Assembly (NCBI RefSeq): GCF_003550065.1
Contig: NZ_QXDC01000002.1
Coordinates: forward strand, 372,001-436,000
Direction: 5' to 3'
DNA length: 64,000 nucleotides
Source of the DNA: Hephaestia caeni
Lineage (GTDB): Bacteria; Pseudomonadota; Alphaproteobacteria; Sphingomonadales; Sphingomonadaceae
The notes under the pieces were generated by a model, which was not told the origin of the DNA, did not search any database, and saw only the letters and a list, made by a program, of their open reading frames with translations. This document shows, piece after piece, positions 16,756 through 24,609 of this stretch; position 1 is the stretch's first letter, and each line of letters opens with the position of its first letter. Position numbers and translations under genes: made by a program.

Positions 16756-18309
16756 ATGCCTGTGCCTTATTACATCACCACCGCGATCAACTATCCCAAC
16801 GGTCGTCCGCATATCGGCCACGCTTATGAGGCGATCGCCGCCGATGCGATCGCGCGCTTCCAGCGCCAGGCGGGGCGCGACGTGCGCTTTCAGACCGGGA
16901 CCGACGAACACGGACTCAAGATGGTGCAGACCGCGCGCGATCGCGGCGTCTCCGTCCGCGCGCTCGCCGACGAAATGTCCGGATATTTTCAGGGCATGGC
17001 GGCGAAACTGAACATCTCGCATGATCGGTTCATCCGCACCGTCGAACCCGATCATCACGCCGCCACCCAGGCGCTGTGGCAGCGCATGGCCGATGCCGGC
17101 GACCTCTATCTCGATCGCTATGAGGGCTGGTATTCGGTTCGCGACGAGGCGTTTTACGACGAGAAGGAACTGGTCGAGGGGGAAGGGGGCAAGCTCTCGC
17201 CCAACGGCACCCCGGTCGAATGGACCGCCGAGGAGACGTGGTTCTTCCGGCTCTCCAAATACCAGCAGGCGCTGCTCGATCATTATGCGGCCAACCCCGA
17301 TTTCATCCGGCCGGAGAGTCGCCGCAACGAGATTTTGCGCTTCGTCGAGGGTGGGCTGTCGGATCTGTCGGTATCGCGCACCAGCTTCGATTGGGGGGTC
17401 AAGGTGCCCGGCAGCGACGGTCACGTCATGTACGTGTGGGTCGATGCACTGACCAACTATCTGTCGGGGCTCGATTTTCCCGATGAAACGGGCAATTTCG
17501 CGCGCTGGTGGCCCGCCGATCTGCATCTGATCGGCAAGGATATCGTCCGCTTCCACGCGGTCTACTGGCCGGCGTTCCTGATGTCGGCGGGAATCGCGCT
17601 GCCCAAACAGGTGTTCGGGCACGGCTTCGTGCTCAACCGCGGCGAGAAGATGTCCAAATCGACCGGCAACATCGTCGATCCGGTCGCGCTCGCCGATGCT
17701 TACGGCGTCGATGCGCTGCGCTATTTCCTGCTGCGCGACATCAGCTTCGGGCAGGATGGCAGCTTCTCCGCCGAAGCGATTGTAACGCGGGCCAATGCCG
17801 ATCTCGCCAACAGTTTCGGCAACCTCGCGCAGCGGACGCTTTCGTTCATCGCCAAGAACCTCGACGGCGCGCTGCCCGAGGCGGGGCGGAGCGACGAGGC
17901 GGATGCTGTTTTGCTCGCGAGCGTCGCCGAAGCGACGACGGCGTTCCGTGAGGCGTTCGCCGATCTCGGGCTGTCGCACGCGACCGAGGCGTGGATGCGC
18001 GGCGTGTTCGCGTGCAACCAATATATCGACGTGCAAGCGCCCTGGGCCTTGCGCAAGACCGATCCCGATCGGATGCACGCGGTGCTCGGCACGCTCGTCC
18101 GCGCGATCCGCAGCCTTGCGATCACGATCCTGCCGGTGATTCCCGAATCGGCGGGCAAGGTGCTTGATCAGCTCGGCGCCGAGGCGCGCGATCATGCAGC
18201 GCTCGACGATGCGGATTGGTACACCAGGCTCGCTGCCTCGGGCTTCCGCATCGCACCGCCGACGCCGGTGTTCCCGCGGCTCGATCTCAAGGAAGAGGCG
18301 GCAGACTGA
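16756..18309 (+). CDS. metG: Methionine--tRNA ligase
   Basis: Class I aminoacyl-tRNA synthetase that charges tRNA-Met. The ATG at 16756 gives 517 aa beginning 'MPVPYYITTAINYPNGRPH', with the HIGH motif as HIGH in 'RPHIGHAYEA' (about residue 20) and KMSKS in 'GEKMSKSTGN' (about residue 300). It lacks the CxxC zinc knuckles and the C-terminal tRNA-binding domain of the enteric enzyme, as is usual for the short form. Its last base is shared with the start of the TatD gene (TGATG). Confidence 0.96.
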   Translation: MPVPYYITTAINYPNGRPHIGHAYEAIAADAIARFQRQAGRDVRFQTGTDEHGLKMVQTARDRGVSVRALADEMSGYFQGMAAKLNISHDRFIRTVEPDHHAATQALWQRMADAGDLYLDRYEGWYSVRDEAFYDEKELVEGEGGKLSPNGTPVEWTAEETWFFRLSKYQQALLDHYAANPDFIRPESRRNEILRFVEGGLSDLSVSRTSFDWGVKVPGSDGHVMYVWVDALTNYLSGLDFPDETGNFARWWPADLHLIGKDIVRFHAVYWPAFLMSAGIALPKQVFGHGFVLNRGEKMSKSTGNIVDPVALADAYGVDALRYFLLRDISFGQDGSFSAEAIVTRANADLANSFGNLAQRTLSFIAKNLDGALPEAGRSDEADAVLLASVAEATTAFREAFADLGLSHATEAWMRGVFACNQYIDVQAPWALRKTDPDRMHAVLGTLVRAIRSLAITILPVIPESAGKVLDQLGAEARDHAALDDADWYTRLAASGFRIAPPTPVFPRLDLKEEAAD

Positions 18310-19085
18310 TGTTCGTCGATAGCCATTGCCATTTGAATTACAAAGGCTTGGTTGAGGAACAACAGGCCGTGCTCGAACGCGCGCGAGCGCGTGGGGTCGA
18401 GCGGATGCTCAACATCTCGACGCGTGAGAGCGAGTGGGACGACGTGCTCGCCACCGCCGAGCGCGAGTCCGATGTCTGGGCGACAGTCGGCATCCATCCG
18501 CACGAGGCCGACCAACATCCCCATGTCGATACCGCCAGGCTGGTCGCGCGGGCGCAGCATCCGCGCGTCGTCGGCATCGGCGAAAGCGGGCTCGATTATT
18601 ATTACGACCATTCGGATCGCGAACGCCAGCAAACGAGTTTCCGCGCGCACCTTGCGGCGGCACGCGAGACACAATTGCCGATCGTCGTCCATACCCGCGA
18701 TGCCGAGGAGGATACCGCTGCCATCCTCGCCGACGAAATGGGGAAGGGCGCCTATCCCGGCGTCATCCATTGCTTCACCGCAAGCGGAGATTTCGCCGAT
18801 AAAGCACTCGATCTGGGGTTTTATATCTCGATCTCGGGGATCGTGACCTTCAAGAACGCGAAGGATCTGCAAGAAACCGCCGCGCGGCTGCCGCTCGATC
18901 GGCTGCTGATCGAAACCGATTCGCCGTTTCTCGCGCCCGTCCCGCACCGGGGCAAGACCGGCGAGCCCGGCTTCGTCGTCGATACCGCGCATTTCCTCGC
19001 CGAATTGCGCGGCGACAGCATCGAAGCTCTTGCCGCAGCGACGACGCGCAACTTCAAGACCTTGTTCGCGAAAACGGGCGCGTGA
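18309..19085 (+). CDS. TatD-family metal-dependent hydrolase (YcfH type)
   Basis: A 258-residue TIM-barrel metallohydrolase; relatives are 3'-5' deoxyribonucleases or D-aminoacyl-tRNA deacylases. Metal ligands are seen in 'DSHCHL' (residues 4-9), 'VGIHPHEA', 'IGESGLDYYYD', 'VHTRDAEEDT', 'VIHCFTA' and 'IETDSPFLAP'. The ATG overlaps the metG stop; metG-tatD-MBL order is common in alphaproteobacteria and hints at a translation quality or DNA-processing role. The exact substrate cannot be read from sequence. Confidence 0.93.
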   Translation: MFVDSHCHLNYKGLVEEQQAVLERARARGVERMLNISTRESEWDDVLATAERESDVWATVGIHPHEADQHPHVDTARLVARAQHPRVVGIGESGLDYYYDHSDRERQQTSFRAHLAAARETQLPIVVHTRDAEEDTAAILADEMGKGAYPGVIHCFTASGDFADKALDLGFYISISGIVTFKNAKDLQETAARLPLDRLLIETDSPFLAPVPHRGKTGEPGFVVDTAHFLAELRGDSIEALAAATTRNFKTLFAKTGA

Positions 19086-19846
19086 AGGTCCGCATTCTCG
19101 GCTCGGGCACGTCGTCGGGGGTGCCGCGGATCGGCAATGACTGGGGCGCGTGCGACCCCACCGAACCGCGCAACCGCCGTACCCGCGCCTCGCTGCTCGT
19201 CGAGCATGAGGGCGCGCGCGTGCTCGTCGACACCAGTCCCGATCTGCGCGAACAGTTGCTCGCGGCCGATGTCGCCGCGCTCGATATGGTGATCTGGACG
19301 CACGATCACGCCGATCATTGCCACGGTATCGACGATCTGCGGCAGGTGTATCACGCGATCGGCGGGCCGGTGCGCGGGTTGGCGCGCGCCGATACGCTGG
19401 CGTCGCTCGAGCAGCGTTTCGCTTATGCTTTCGAGGGCCGCGGCGGCTATCCGCCGACGATCGCGAGCGAGACATTGCCCGATAGTCTCATGGTCGGCGA
19501 TCTCGCGATCGCGGTGACCGATCAGCCGCACGGCGCGATCCACTCGGCGGGGCTGCGGTTCACGGCGGGGGATTTCAGCGTCGGATATGCTACCGATTTC
19601 AATATCCTCACCGACGATATGCGCGTGCTATATCAGAATCTGGACGTCTGGATTCTCGATTGCCTGCGCGTGCGCCCGCATCCGACGCATCCCGATCTCG
19701 CGACCGCGCTCGAATGGATCGCGCAACTCGCACCCAAACGTGCCATATTCATCCATATGGACCAGTCGATGGATTATCGGACGCTGTGCGCCACGCTGCC
19801 CGCGGGGGTCGAACCCGGCTATGATGGGCTGGAAGTCGTGCCGTGA
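19082..19846 (+). CDS. MBL-fold metallohydrolase, PhnP-like
   Basis: A 254-residue metallo-beta-lactamase-fold protein starting 'MKVRILGSGTSSGVPRIG', the opening typical of PhnP-type phosphodiesterases. It has the di-metal motif HDHADH ('WTHDHADHCHGIDDLR', about residues 75-90), 'YATDFN' (Asp ligand) and a C-terminal His segment 'AIFIHMDQSMDY'. The GTG start overlaps tatD by 4 nt and the stop overlaps the next gene. Although PhnP acts in phosphonate catabolism, no phn genes are near; the role here is probably generic phosphodiester hydrolysis. Confidence 0.85.
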   Translation: MKVRILGSGTSSGVPRIGNDWGACDPTEPRNRRTRASLLVEHEGARVLVDTSPDLREQLLAADVAALDMVIWTHDHADHCHGIDDLRQVYHAIGGPVRGLARADTLASLEQRFAYAFEGRGGYPPTIASETLPDSLMVGDLAIAVTDQPHGAIHSAGLRFTAGDFSVGYATDFNILTDDMRVLYQNLDVWILDCLRVRPHPTHPDLATALEWIAQLAPKRAIFIHMDQSMDYRTLCATLPAGVEPGYDGLEVVP

Positions 19847-20448
19847 ACAGCGGCCCGAGCCAGGACGCGCTCTTCTATGCGCTGTGCCTGATCCTGCCGC
19901 TCTCGGCGCTGGTCGCGCGGCGATTGCCGATCCGGCAGGTCGCGAAGATGGCGATCGCGTGGATCGCGATCTTCGCGCTGGCGCTGCTGCTCGCGACGCA
20001 GCGGCACCGGGTCGCGGCGGCCTGGTCGAGCCTGCACGAGGCGGTGTTCGGCACCAACTCGCGTGTCTCGGGGCGGACGATGCGTATCCCGATGGCGGAG
20101 GACGGTCATTTCTGGGCGGATGTCTCGATCAACGGCGCCACCCGGCGGATGCTGATCGACAGCGGCGCGACGACGACCGCGATCTCGGCCTCGACGGCCG
20201 CGGCGGCGGGCATCGCGGTCGACGAACGCGGCTTTCCCGAAGTGATCAGCACCGCCAACGGCGCGATCGCCGCGCTGCCCGGTGTCGCGGCGCAGGTCAC
20301 GATCGGCGGCATCACCGCGCGCGATCTGCCGGTGATCGTATCGCCGGCGTTCGGCGACACCAACGTACTGGGCATGAATTTTCTCTCGCAATTGAAGGCC
20401 TGGCGTGTGGAAGGGCGGGATCTCGTGCTCATCCCCGTCGCTGGATAG
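19843..20448 (+). CDS. Retropepsin-like aspartic protease, membrane-anchored
   Basis: A 201-residue protein with two N-terminal hydrophobic helices (about residues 10-25 and 35-53) and a C-terminal retropepsin-type domain. The catalytic motif is 'LIDSGATTTAIS' (about residues 104-115), and 'NVLGMNFLSQL' is the conserved C-terminal flap/hydrophobic-hydrophobic-Gly element. This is the bacterial clan AA family that acts as dimers facing the periplasm. The GTG start overlaps the MBL gene. It ends the long operon that starts with the transglycosylase gene at 11997. Confidence 0.85.
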   Translation: MNSGPSQDALFYALCLILPLSALVARRLPIRQVAKMAIAWIAIFALALLLATQRHRVAAAWSSLHEAVFGTNSRVSGRTMRIPMAEDGHFWADVSINGATRRMLIDSGATTTAISASTAAAAGIAVDERGFPEVISTANGAIAALPGVAAQVTIGGITARDLPVIVSPAFGDTNVLGMNFLSQLKAWRVEGRDLVLIPVAG

Positions 20449-20452
20449 ATTT

Positions 20453-20470
20453 TACATAATGTATATTATC
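20453..20470. promoter_or_regulatory. AT-rich pocket with palindrome TACATAATGTA upstream of mazG
   Basis: Between the retropepsin gene and mazG, an unusually AT-rich stretch contains the perfect 5+1+5 palindrome TACATAATGTA (20453-20463), overlapping a TATATTAT sequence that could act as a -10 element (20462-20469). This may be a promoter with an operator for mazG; no regulator can be assigned. Confidence 0.35.
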
Positions 20471-20535
20471 GAACCTGAAGACGGTCTGGCAGAGGGGGGA
20501 CTCTTGGCCTCACCTTTGCCGCACCTTCCCCGCCG

Positions 20536-21279
20536 ATGATCGACCGCCTCGTCAAGATCATGGCTCGGCTGCGCGACCCGAAGACGGGCTGCGAATGGGA
20601 TAATGTCCAGACTTTCGAGACGATCGCGCCGTACACGATCGAGGAAGCCTATGAGGTCGCCGATGCGATTGCGCGCCGCGACATGGCCGATCTCAAGGAT
20701 GAACTCGGCGACCTGCTGCTCCAGGTCGTCTTCCATGCCCGCATGGCTGAGGAAGCCGGCCTGTTCGACCTCGCCGATGTGGTAGCGGCGATCAGCGGCA
20801 AGATGGAACGCCGCCACCCACACATCTTCGGCGATCGCGCCAAGGGCGGTCATCACCTGTGGGAAGAGATCAAGGCCGAGGAACGCGCGGCCAAGGGCAA
20901 CGCCACCCATGCGCTCGACGGAGTCGCGCTCGGCCTGCCCGCGCTGCTGCGCGCCGACAAGCTCCAGAAGCGCGCCGCGCGCACTGGCTTCGACTGGCCC
21001 GATGCGCGCGGCGCGCGTGCCAAGATCGACGAGGAACTGGCCGAGGTCGAGGCCGCGACGACCGACGCCGACCGCGCCGAGGAGATCGGCGACCTGCTGT
21101 TCGCGGTCGTCAACTGGGCGCGCAAGCTCGGCATCGAGCCCGAAGCCGCGCTTCGTGCCGCCAACGCCAAGTTCGAGCGTCGCTTCCGTGACATGGAAAC
21201 CCGCGCCGGCGATGCGTTCGCGGGGCTGTCGCTCGACGACAAGGAAGCATTGTGGAACGCGGCGAAACAAGCCGAATGA
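20536..21279 (+). CDS. mazG: Nucleoside triphosphate pyrophosphohydrolase
   Basis: House-cleaning all-alpha NTP pyrophosphatase that hydrolyses (d)NTPs to (d)NMPs and pyrophosphate and modulates ppGpp levels in E. coli. The 247-residue product has two MazG repeats. The first has 'CEWDNVQTFETI', 'EEAYEVADAI' and 'DELGDLLLQVVFHA'; the second has 'EELAEVEAA' and 'EEIGDLLFAVVNWAR'. The E-x-x-E and E-x-x-D metal motifs are complete. It converges on hflX; in many alphaproteobacteria mazG lies next to hfq-hflX. Confidence 0.95.
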   Translation: MIDRLVKIMARLRDPKTGCEWDNVQTFETIAPYTIEEAYEVADAIARRDMADLKDELGDLLLQVVFHARMAEEAGLFDLADVVAAISGKMERRHPHIFGDRAKGGHHLWEEIKAEERAAKGNATHALDGVALGLPALLRADKLQKRAARTGFDWPDARGARAKIDEELAEVEAATTDADRAEEIGDLLFAVVNWARKLGIEPEAALRAANAKFERRFRDMETRAGDAFAGLSLDDKEALWNAAKQAE

Positions 21280-21326
21280 ACGTCGGCCTCGCCGTTCCCT
21301 TCCCTATCGTTCTCTAGTTGTTCTTA

Positions 21327-22619
21327 TCACCCGAACCGCGTCTCAAAGCGTTCGTGATCGGCGGGCGCCATCCGCATCTCGAACACCAGCCTATCCCCTT
21401 CCAGCGCTTGATCGAGCACTTCGCCGTGCTGATGGAGCCACGCCGCGCCGGCGCCATCGGCGGGATCGAGCGCGATGCGGTAGCGCCGGTGCCCGCTGGT
21501 GAGCAACGCGCCGACGGTCTCCAGCAGCGTCTCCACCCCTTCCCCGGTCAACGCCGAGATCGCGACGACATCGTCGCGCTTCGCCGCCTCGCCCAGCCGC
21601 TCCTCACGATCGACCGTGTCGAGCAGGTCGAGCTTGTTCCATGCCTCGATCCTGAGTGCCGCTTCGTCGACGCCGATCTCGGCGAGCACCGCCTCGACAT
21701 CGGCGCGCTGCGCCTCGCTGTCGGGGTGCGCGACATCGCGGACATGGATCAGCAGATCGGCCGACACCACTTCCTCCAGCGTCGCCTTGAACGCCGCGAC
21801 GAGCTGGGTCGGCAATTCGGAGACGAACCCCACCGTGTCGGAGAGGATCGCCTTGTCGATTCCCGGCAGGCGGATCTGGCGCAGCGTCGGATCGAGCGTG
21901 GCGAACAACAGGTTCTCTGCCATGACGTCGGCACCCGTCAGACGGTTGAACAGCGTCGACTTGCCGGCGTTGGTATAGCCGACGAGCGCGATCACCGGCC
22001 ACGGCGCGCGCTGGCGACGGCCGCGATGCAGCCCGCGCGTGCGCTTGACCTGACCGAGTTCGCGCCGCAGCCGCGCCATGCGATCGCGGATCAACCGCCG
22101 GTCGGCCTCGATCTGCGTTTCGCCGGGGCCGCCGAGAAAGCCGAAGCCGCCGCGCTGGCGCTCGAGGTGGGTCCAGCTCCGTACCAACCGCCCCGCCTGA
22201 TAATCGAGATGCGCCAGCTCGACCTGGAGCCGTCCTTCGGCGGTCGCGGCGCGCTCGCCGAAAATTTCGAGGATCAGCCCGGTGCGATCGATCACCTTGG
22301 CCTCGAGCGCGGTTTCGAGGTTGCGTTGCTGGATCGGCGTCAGCGCGGCATCGAAGATGACGAGATCGGCGTCCTCCATCCGCACGGTCGTCGCCAGCGC
22401 CTCGACCTGGCCGCTGCCGAGCAAGGTTGCGGGCTTGGGCGCGCGCAGCTTGAGCGCGACGCGATCAGCGACGACGATCCCGATCGCGAGCGCGAGCCCT
22501 GCGGTCTCGTCGAGCCGCGCCTCGGCATCGCGACGCGATTCCCCGCGATCGGGAAAGACGACGACGGCACGCGCGCCGCGGGCGAAATCATCCCGGTCGC
22601 GATCGAATCCGGTGCTCAA
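21327..22619 (-). CDS. hflX: Ribosome-associated GTPase HflX
   Basis: GTPase that splits stalled 70S ribosomes under stress. The 430-residue product has an N-terminal HflX domain with '[10 protein letters not shown]' and 'RTGLILEIF', a coiled-coil linker and 'GGPGETQIE', then a G domain with P-loop '[14 protein letters not shown]', G3 'SDTVGFV' and G4 'NKLD'. The ATG overlaps the hfq stop by 4 nt, so the two are translationally coupled. The hfq-hflX order is conserved across proteobacteria. Confidence 0.96.
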   Translation of the reverse strand: MSTGFDRDRDDFARGARAVVVFPDRGESRRDAEARLDETAGLALAIGIVVADRVALKLRAPKPATLLGSGQVEALATTVRMEDADLVIFDAALTPIQQRNLETALEAKVIDRTGLILEIFGERAATAEGRLQVELAHLDYQAGRLVRSWTHLERQRGGFGFLGGPGETQIEADRRLIRDRMARLRRELGQVKRTRGLHRGRRQRAPWPVIALVGYTNAGKSTLFNRLTGADVMAENLLFATLDPTLRQIRLPGIDKAILSDTVGFVSELPTQLVAAFKATLEEVVSADLLIHVRDVAHPDSEAQRADVEAVLAEIGVDEAALRIEAWNKLDLLDTVDREERLGEAAKRDDVVAISALTGEGVETLLETVGALLTSGHRRYRIALDPADGAGAAWLHQHGEVLDQALEGDRLVFEMRMAPADHERFETRFG

Positions 22620-23107
22620 CCCTCGCTCGACTCCGCTTGCTCTTCGGCGAGGTTGAGCGGATGCGCCGGTTGGATCGTCGAAACCGCGTGCTTGTAAACG
22701 AGCTGCGACAGCCCGTCGCGCTGAAGCAACATGCAGAACAGATCGAACGCCGCGATATGGCCCTGGAGCATCACGCCGTTGACGAGGAACATCGTCACGC
22801 TTTCGTCGGATTTGCGCACCGCGTTGAGGAAAACCTCCTGGAGCAACGCCGGCTTCTTGCTGCTTTCGCCCATCGATTCGACGATTTCGGCGACATCGAT
22901 CTGCCCGGAGGGCATGATCGTGGAGATGGCGTGCTTGTAGATCAATTGAGACTGGCCGTCACGGCGCAGCAGCACCGAGAAATTGTCGAACCAGGTGACG
23001 ATTCCCTGAAGCTTGACGCCCTTCACGAGGAACATCGTCACCGGCGTCTTCGACTTGCGAAGCGCGTTGAGGAAGAGATCCTGGAGAGAGCTGTGTTTGT
23101 CGGCCAT
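22616..23107 (-). CDS. hfq: RNA chaperone Hfq with two tandem Sm domains
   Basis: Riboregulator that pairs sRNAs with mRNAs. The ATG at 23107 ('[19 protein letters not shown]') gives 163 aa, about twice the usual 75-100. Residues 8-66 form one Sm domain ('[19 protein letters not shown]', '[10 protein letters not shown]'); residues 83-140 form a second ('[13 protein letters not shown]', '[19 protein letters not shown]', '[10 protein letters not shown]'). Both keep the Y-K-H proximal-face motif and the NG/KG-LQG Sm1 core, but differ elsewhere, so a trimer could make a pseudo-hexameric ring. Tandem Hfq is known in Zymomonas and other sphingomonads. Upstream in-frame codons to 23194 are probably leader. 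Confidence 0.95.
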   Translation of the reverse strand: MADKHSSLQDLFLNALRKSKTPVTMFLVKGVKLQGIVTWFDNFSVLLRRDGQSQLIYKHAISTIMPSGQIDVAEIVESMGESSKKPALLQEVFLNAVRKSDESVTMFLVNGVMLQGHIAAFDLFCMLLQRDGLSQLVYKHAVSTIQPAHPLNLAEEQAESSEG

Positions 23108-23230
23108 CTTGCTGTCCTTATTGGCAGGGTCATGCCCTGCGGCGCGCCGGTTCCCGGCGTCAGGATACGCACCTTTATCGGCGCGCTGTTTCAATTTTAG
23201 GGACGCGGTGGCGCCGCGTCCACTGCTGGC

Positions 23231-24607
23231 TCAGGATTCGCGGGTTTCGGTGATACCGAGCAGCTTGAGCTTGCGGTGCAGCGCCGAGCGCTCCATCCCG
23301 ATGAAGCTCGCGGTACGCGAGATATTGCCCGAGAATCGCCGGATCTGGACGCGCAGATATTCGCGTTCGAACGTCTCGCGGGCCTCACGCAGCGGCGCCC
23401 CCATGATCGCCGCGCTCCCGTTGCCGCCGAGATCGCCCTGTTCGCCGAGCACCTCGGCGGGCAGAAGATCGATCTCGATCCGGCCGATGCGGTCGCCGGG
23501 CGCGAGGATCACCGTCCGCTCGACGACGTTGCGGAGCTGGCGCACGTTGCCCGGCCAATCACAAGATTGCAGCGCGACCATCGCGTCGGGGGCGATCTCG
23601 GGGGTCGGCACGCGGCGCTCGGCGGCGTAATGCGCGACGAAATGCTCGACCAGCGGCGGAATATCCTCGCGCCGGTCGGCCAGCGGCGGGATCGCGACCG
23701 GGACAACATTGAGCCGGTAATACAGATCCTCGCGGAAACGGCCCTCGGCAATCTCCTCGGTCAGGTCGCGCGCCGTGGCGGAAACGACGCGCACGTCGAC
23801 CTTGACGACGCGCTGCCCGCCGACACGGGTGAAGCTCTGATCGGTCAGCACGCGCAGGATGCGGCCTTGCGTGGCAAGCGGCATGTCCGCGATCTCGTCG
23901 AGAAACAAGGTGCCGCCGTGCGCCTGTTCGAGCATACCGGGCCGAACGAGGTCACCCCCCTCCTCCACCCCGAACAATTCCTCCTCGACGCGTTCGGGCG
24001 TCATCCGTGCCGCGCTGACGACGACGAACGGCGCGCTCGCTCGCGGGCTCCAGCCATGCAGCAGGCGCGCCGCTATCTCCTTGCCGACCCCGGCCGGGCC
24101 GGTGACCATCACGCGGCTGCCCGTCGAGGCGACGCGCTTCAACGTCGCGCGAACCGCGTTTATCACCGCCGACGCGCCGGTGAGGTCGCTGTCGCTCGCC
24201 ACCGAGGCGCGCAGCGAGGCGATCTCGCGCTTCAACCGCTCGGTCTCGGTCGCGCGCTCGACCATCAGCAGCAACCGCTCGGCCTCGAACGGCTTTTCGA
24301 TAAAATCGGCCGCGCCGCGCCGGATCGCGGCGACCGCGGTATCGAGATTGCCGTGGCCCGAAATCACCAGCACCGGGATCGAGGGATCGCGCCGCTTGAT
24401 CTCGTCGAGCAAATCGAGCCCGTCGAGCCGTGAGCCCTGGAGCCAGACGTCGAGCAGCACCAGCGAGGGCCGCCGCGCCGCGATCGCCTCCAGCGCGGCG
24501 TCACTATCCGCCGCGTTGCGCGCCTCATAGCCTTCGTCCTCGAGCACGCCGGCCACGAGTTCGCGGATATCGAGTTCGTCATCGACGACGAGAATGTCGA
24601 GCGTCAT
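23231..24607 (-). CDS. ntrX: NtrX, response regulator of the NtrYX system
   Basis: NtrC-family regulator paired with NtrY, linked to nitrogen, redox and envelope control in alphaproteobacteria. The 458-residue protein has a receiver domain (phospho-acceptor Asp in 'LVLLDVWLQGS', about residue 54), an AAA+ domain with Walker A 'GPAGVGKE' and Walker B 'GGTLFLDEIADMP', and a Fis-type HTH ending '...SALHRKLKLLGI'. The GAFTGA sigma54-contact loop is missing: 'EEELFGVEEGGDLVRPGML' runs straight to the Walker B strand. NtrX orthologues commonly lack it, so sigma54 activation is doubtful. Confidence 0.94.
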   Translation of the reverse strand: MTLDILVVDDELDIRELVAGVLEDEGYEARNAADSDAALEAIAARRPSLVLLDVWLQGSRLDGLDLLDEIKRRDPSIPVLVISGHGNLDTAVAAIRRGAADFIEKPFEAERLLLMVERATETERLKREIASLRASVASDSDLTGASAVINAVRATLKRVASTGSRVMVTGPAGVGKEIAARLLHGWSPRASAPFVVVSAARMTPERVEEELFGVEEGGDLVRPGMLEQAHGGTLFLDEIADMPLATQGRILRVLTDQSFTRVGGQRVVKVDVRVVSATARDLTEEIAEGRFREDLYYRLNVVPVAIPPLADRREDIPPLVEHFVAHYAAERRVPTPEIAPDAMVALQSCDWPGNVRQLRNVVERTVILAPGDRIGRIEIDLLPAEVLGEQGDLGGNGSAAIMGAPLREARETFEREYLRVQIRRFSGNISRTASFIGMERSALHRKLKLLGITETRES

Positions 24608-24609
24608 AG

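Noticed and set aside
16534..18195. 553-aa antisense open frame over metG
   Set aside because: GC-rich shadow: the sequence reads as Arg/Asp/His-rich without domains, while metG in the sense frame has full synthetase motifs.
19082..19846. Phosphonate (phn) operon suggested by the PhnP-like gene
   Set aside because: No other phn genes are in the neighbourhood; the gene sits in a metG-tatD context.
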